Positions 63,081 through 64,000 of a stretch of 64,000 bases of DNA are shown here, one piece after another (position 1 is the stretch's first letter; each line of letters starts with the position of its first letter). The stretch covers positions 62,001-126,000 of the forward strand of contig NZ_JAKWBN010000002.1 of the NCBI RefSeq assembly GCF_022511585.1, given 5' to 3'. The translations under genes were made by a program, and so were the position numbers. This stretch comes from Shimazuella soli (GTDB lineage Bacteria > Bacillota > Bacilli > Thermoactinomycetales > Thermoactinomycetaceae). The notes below the pieces were generated by a model. That model had not been told where the DNA came from, searched no databases, and worked only from the letters and a program-made list of their open reading frames with translations.

Positions 63081-63674
63081 TTAAAGTTTAGATGTTGGTT
63101 GTAACATTTTCAGTAATGTATCGCGTTCTTTTCGAAAGGAGTCGACATTTTTTTTGATGCTGATAAGCATTAGCATTCCTTCCAACCATGAACTAAAGAT
63201 AGAAGCGAGCATATTTGCTGGGAGATCGTTACGTATTTCGCCTTGTTCAGCTCCTTGTTGAATGAGTTGAGTAAAATGATCAACTTGCTGTTCAAAAAAT
63301 ATCTCAAGTCGTACACGAACTTGTTCATTCGTTCTACCTGCCTCCACCATGAGAGAGAGGAGCGGACATCCTCCAATGCAGCCTCGTTCCGCTAGTTCTT
63401 CTATCAGCATATTTGTATATAGCTTTGTTTTTTCGATCAACGATCCGTGGCTTTCGATGAATAGTTTTTGGAAAGATGTTTCAAGAGTTGAGATGTATGC
63501 TTCTAAAACAGCAAGTGTTAGATCATCTTTGCTCTTAAAATGATAATAAATATTGGATTTTGATACACCGCTTTGTTTGACCACATCATCCATCGCTGTG
63601 TTTGAAAGACCACGGTAACGAAATAATTCTGCTGCCACTTGAATCACATGATCTTGATTAGTTAGTTTATTCAT
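63081..63674 (-). CDS. TetR-family regulator (QacR/YxaF-like)
   Basis: 197 residues: HTH NTAMDDVVKQSGVSKSNIYYHFKSKDDL, then an effector domain with CIGGCPLLSLMVEAG, common in this branch. The same operator sequence precedes both it and the metallo-hydrolase downstream, so it controls itself and that gene. ATG directly abuts the operator. Ligand unknown. Confidence 0.92.
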   Translation of the reverse strand: MNKLTNQDHVIQVAAELFRYRGLSNTAMDDVVKQSGVSKSNIYYHFKSKDDLTLAVLEAYISTLETSFQKLFIESHGSLIEKTKLYTNMLIEELAERGCIGGCPLLSLMVEAGRTNEQVRVRLEIFFEQQVDHFTQLIQQGAEQGEIRNDLPANMLASIFSSWLEGMLMLISIKKNVDSFRKERDTLLKMLQPTSKL

Positions 63675-63676
63675 GA

Positions 63677-63696
63677 TTAGGACTATACAGTACTAA
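63677..63696. promoter_or_regulatory. TetR operator upstream of its own gene
   Basis: TTAGGACT-ATAC-AGTACTAA, 2 nt from the ATG. Confidence 0.8.
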
Positions 63697-63713
63697 AAAT
63701 GGAATGTCAATAC

Positions 63714-63742
63714 GCGACAGAGAGAACCGTCCCCGTTGTCGC
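63714..63742. repeat. REP-like palindrome, copy 5
   Basis: GCGACAGAGAGAACCGTCCCC-GTTGTCGC, opposite orientation to copies 2 and 4. Confidence 0.7.
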
Positions 63743-64000
63743 TCATAATAAAACAACTAACAGATTTGGGAGGCCTATAGATAATAACTAATTTCACAAA
63801 TTGTTGTATGAGAAAACGAAAGAAGGAGTTATTTTTGATAAAAAAGGAACCTTAATTAGGTTCCAATTATTTAGGTTGGATCTCCGCCTACCATAGAGCT
63901 ACACCCCCAATTCTATATGAATATTAACATTATAAAATTCATCTTTGTGCTTTGTGAATTCGGTATCATTACCCGTACATGAGTAGCAATAACTTAGATA
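63743..64000. other. Window end; one hairpin, no supported gene
   Basis: GGAACCT / AGGTTCC at 63846-63864 is terminator-like. On the minus strand the preceding frame ends CSSMVGGDPT-stop, but only 13 codons are open, so no gene is called. Confidence 0.35.

Noticed and set aside
63868-63910. Minus-strand peptide ending CSSMVGGDPT, bacteriocin-like
   Set aside because: Only 13 codons are open after a stop, no start or ribosome site.

Overview
The window comes from a low-GC, Gram-positive, endospore-forming member of the Bacillales. The evidence is the gene order phoR - polA - mutM - coaE - gapB - nrdR - dnaB - (tRNAs) - ytxC - thrS, which is the Bacillus subtilis order around polA/thrS, together with a T-box leader on thrS and a YtxC sporulation-family gene. 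The futalosine-pathway gene mqnC, two tandem pstB genes, and the loss of dnaI/ytxB from between dnaB and ytxC argue against the B. subtilis group. A family such as Thermoactinomycetaceae is a possible placement, but that is inference.

Layout. 1-4.9 kb: the end of phoR and a convergent pstS-C-A-B-B phosphate-uptake operon with a four-repeat Pho box. 5-8 kb: a small membrane protein, two GC-rich orphan genes and yndJ. 8.2-17.2 kb: DNA repair/replication core (polA, mutM, coaE, a lytic transglycosylase, gapB, an odd SDR, nrdR, dnaB). 17.2-17.5 kb: tRNA-Phe, -Gly, -Leu, followed at once by a decayed tyrosine-integrase fragment. 17.5-44 kb: accessory region separating dnaB from ytxC/thrS. It holds a Fur-box-controlled FTR1 iron importer, a graveyard of truncated genes (21.2-22.6 kb), a TrmB regulator, DedA, YmaF, a CzcD/ArsR zinc-export pair, murA, uppP, a CvfC-like HEAT protein, a MarR-EmrA-EmrB efflux operon, a siderophore ABC ATPase, mqnC, a LysR/YeiH pair and a TetR/SnoaL pair. 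44-47.2 kb: ytxC and T-box-thrS. 47.3-64 kb: a second accessory stretch with a BceRS/BcrAB-like two-component plus ABC transporter plus TraX locus, two paralogous PAF-acetylhydrolase-like membrane hydrolases, several TetR circuits with visible operators, and a scatter of REP-like palindromes.

The most unusual feature is a set of eight self-contained GC-rich single-gene modules scattered through AT-rich intergenic DNA (about 5.4-5.9, 6.0-6.3, 26.3-26.8, 30.4-30.7, 33.2-33.6, 41.5-41.95, 47.4-47.57 and 50.25-50.82 kb). Each has an AT-rich promoter or -10 box close upstream, a short leader and one small ORF I cannot assign to a family; most have a GC-rich hairpin without a T-run after the stop. 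One (47.4 kb) encodes only 20 codons, enclosed by a long-range stem of 14 pairs in 15 positions. Another (30.4-30.7 kb) appears to take its -35 box from the end of an IS200/IS605-type (TnpB-type) element remnant. I could run no database searches, so family names rest on recognised motifs and synteny.
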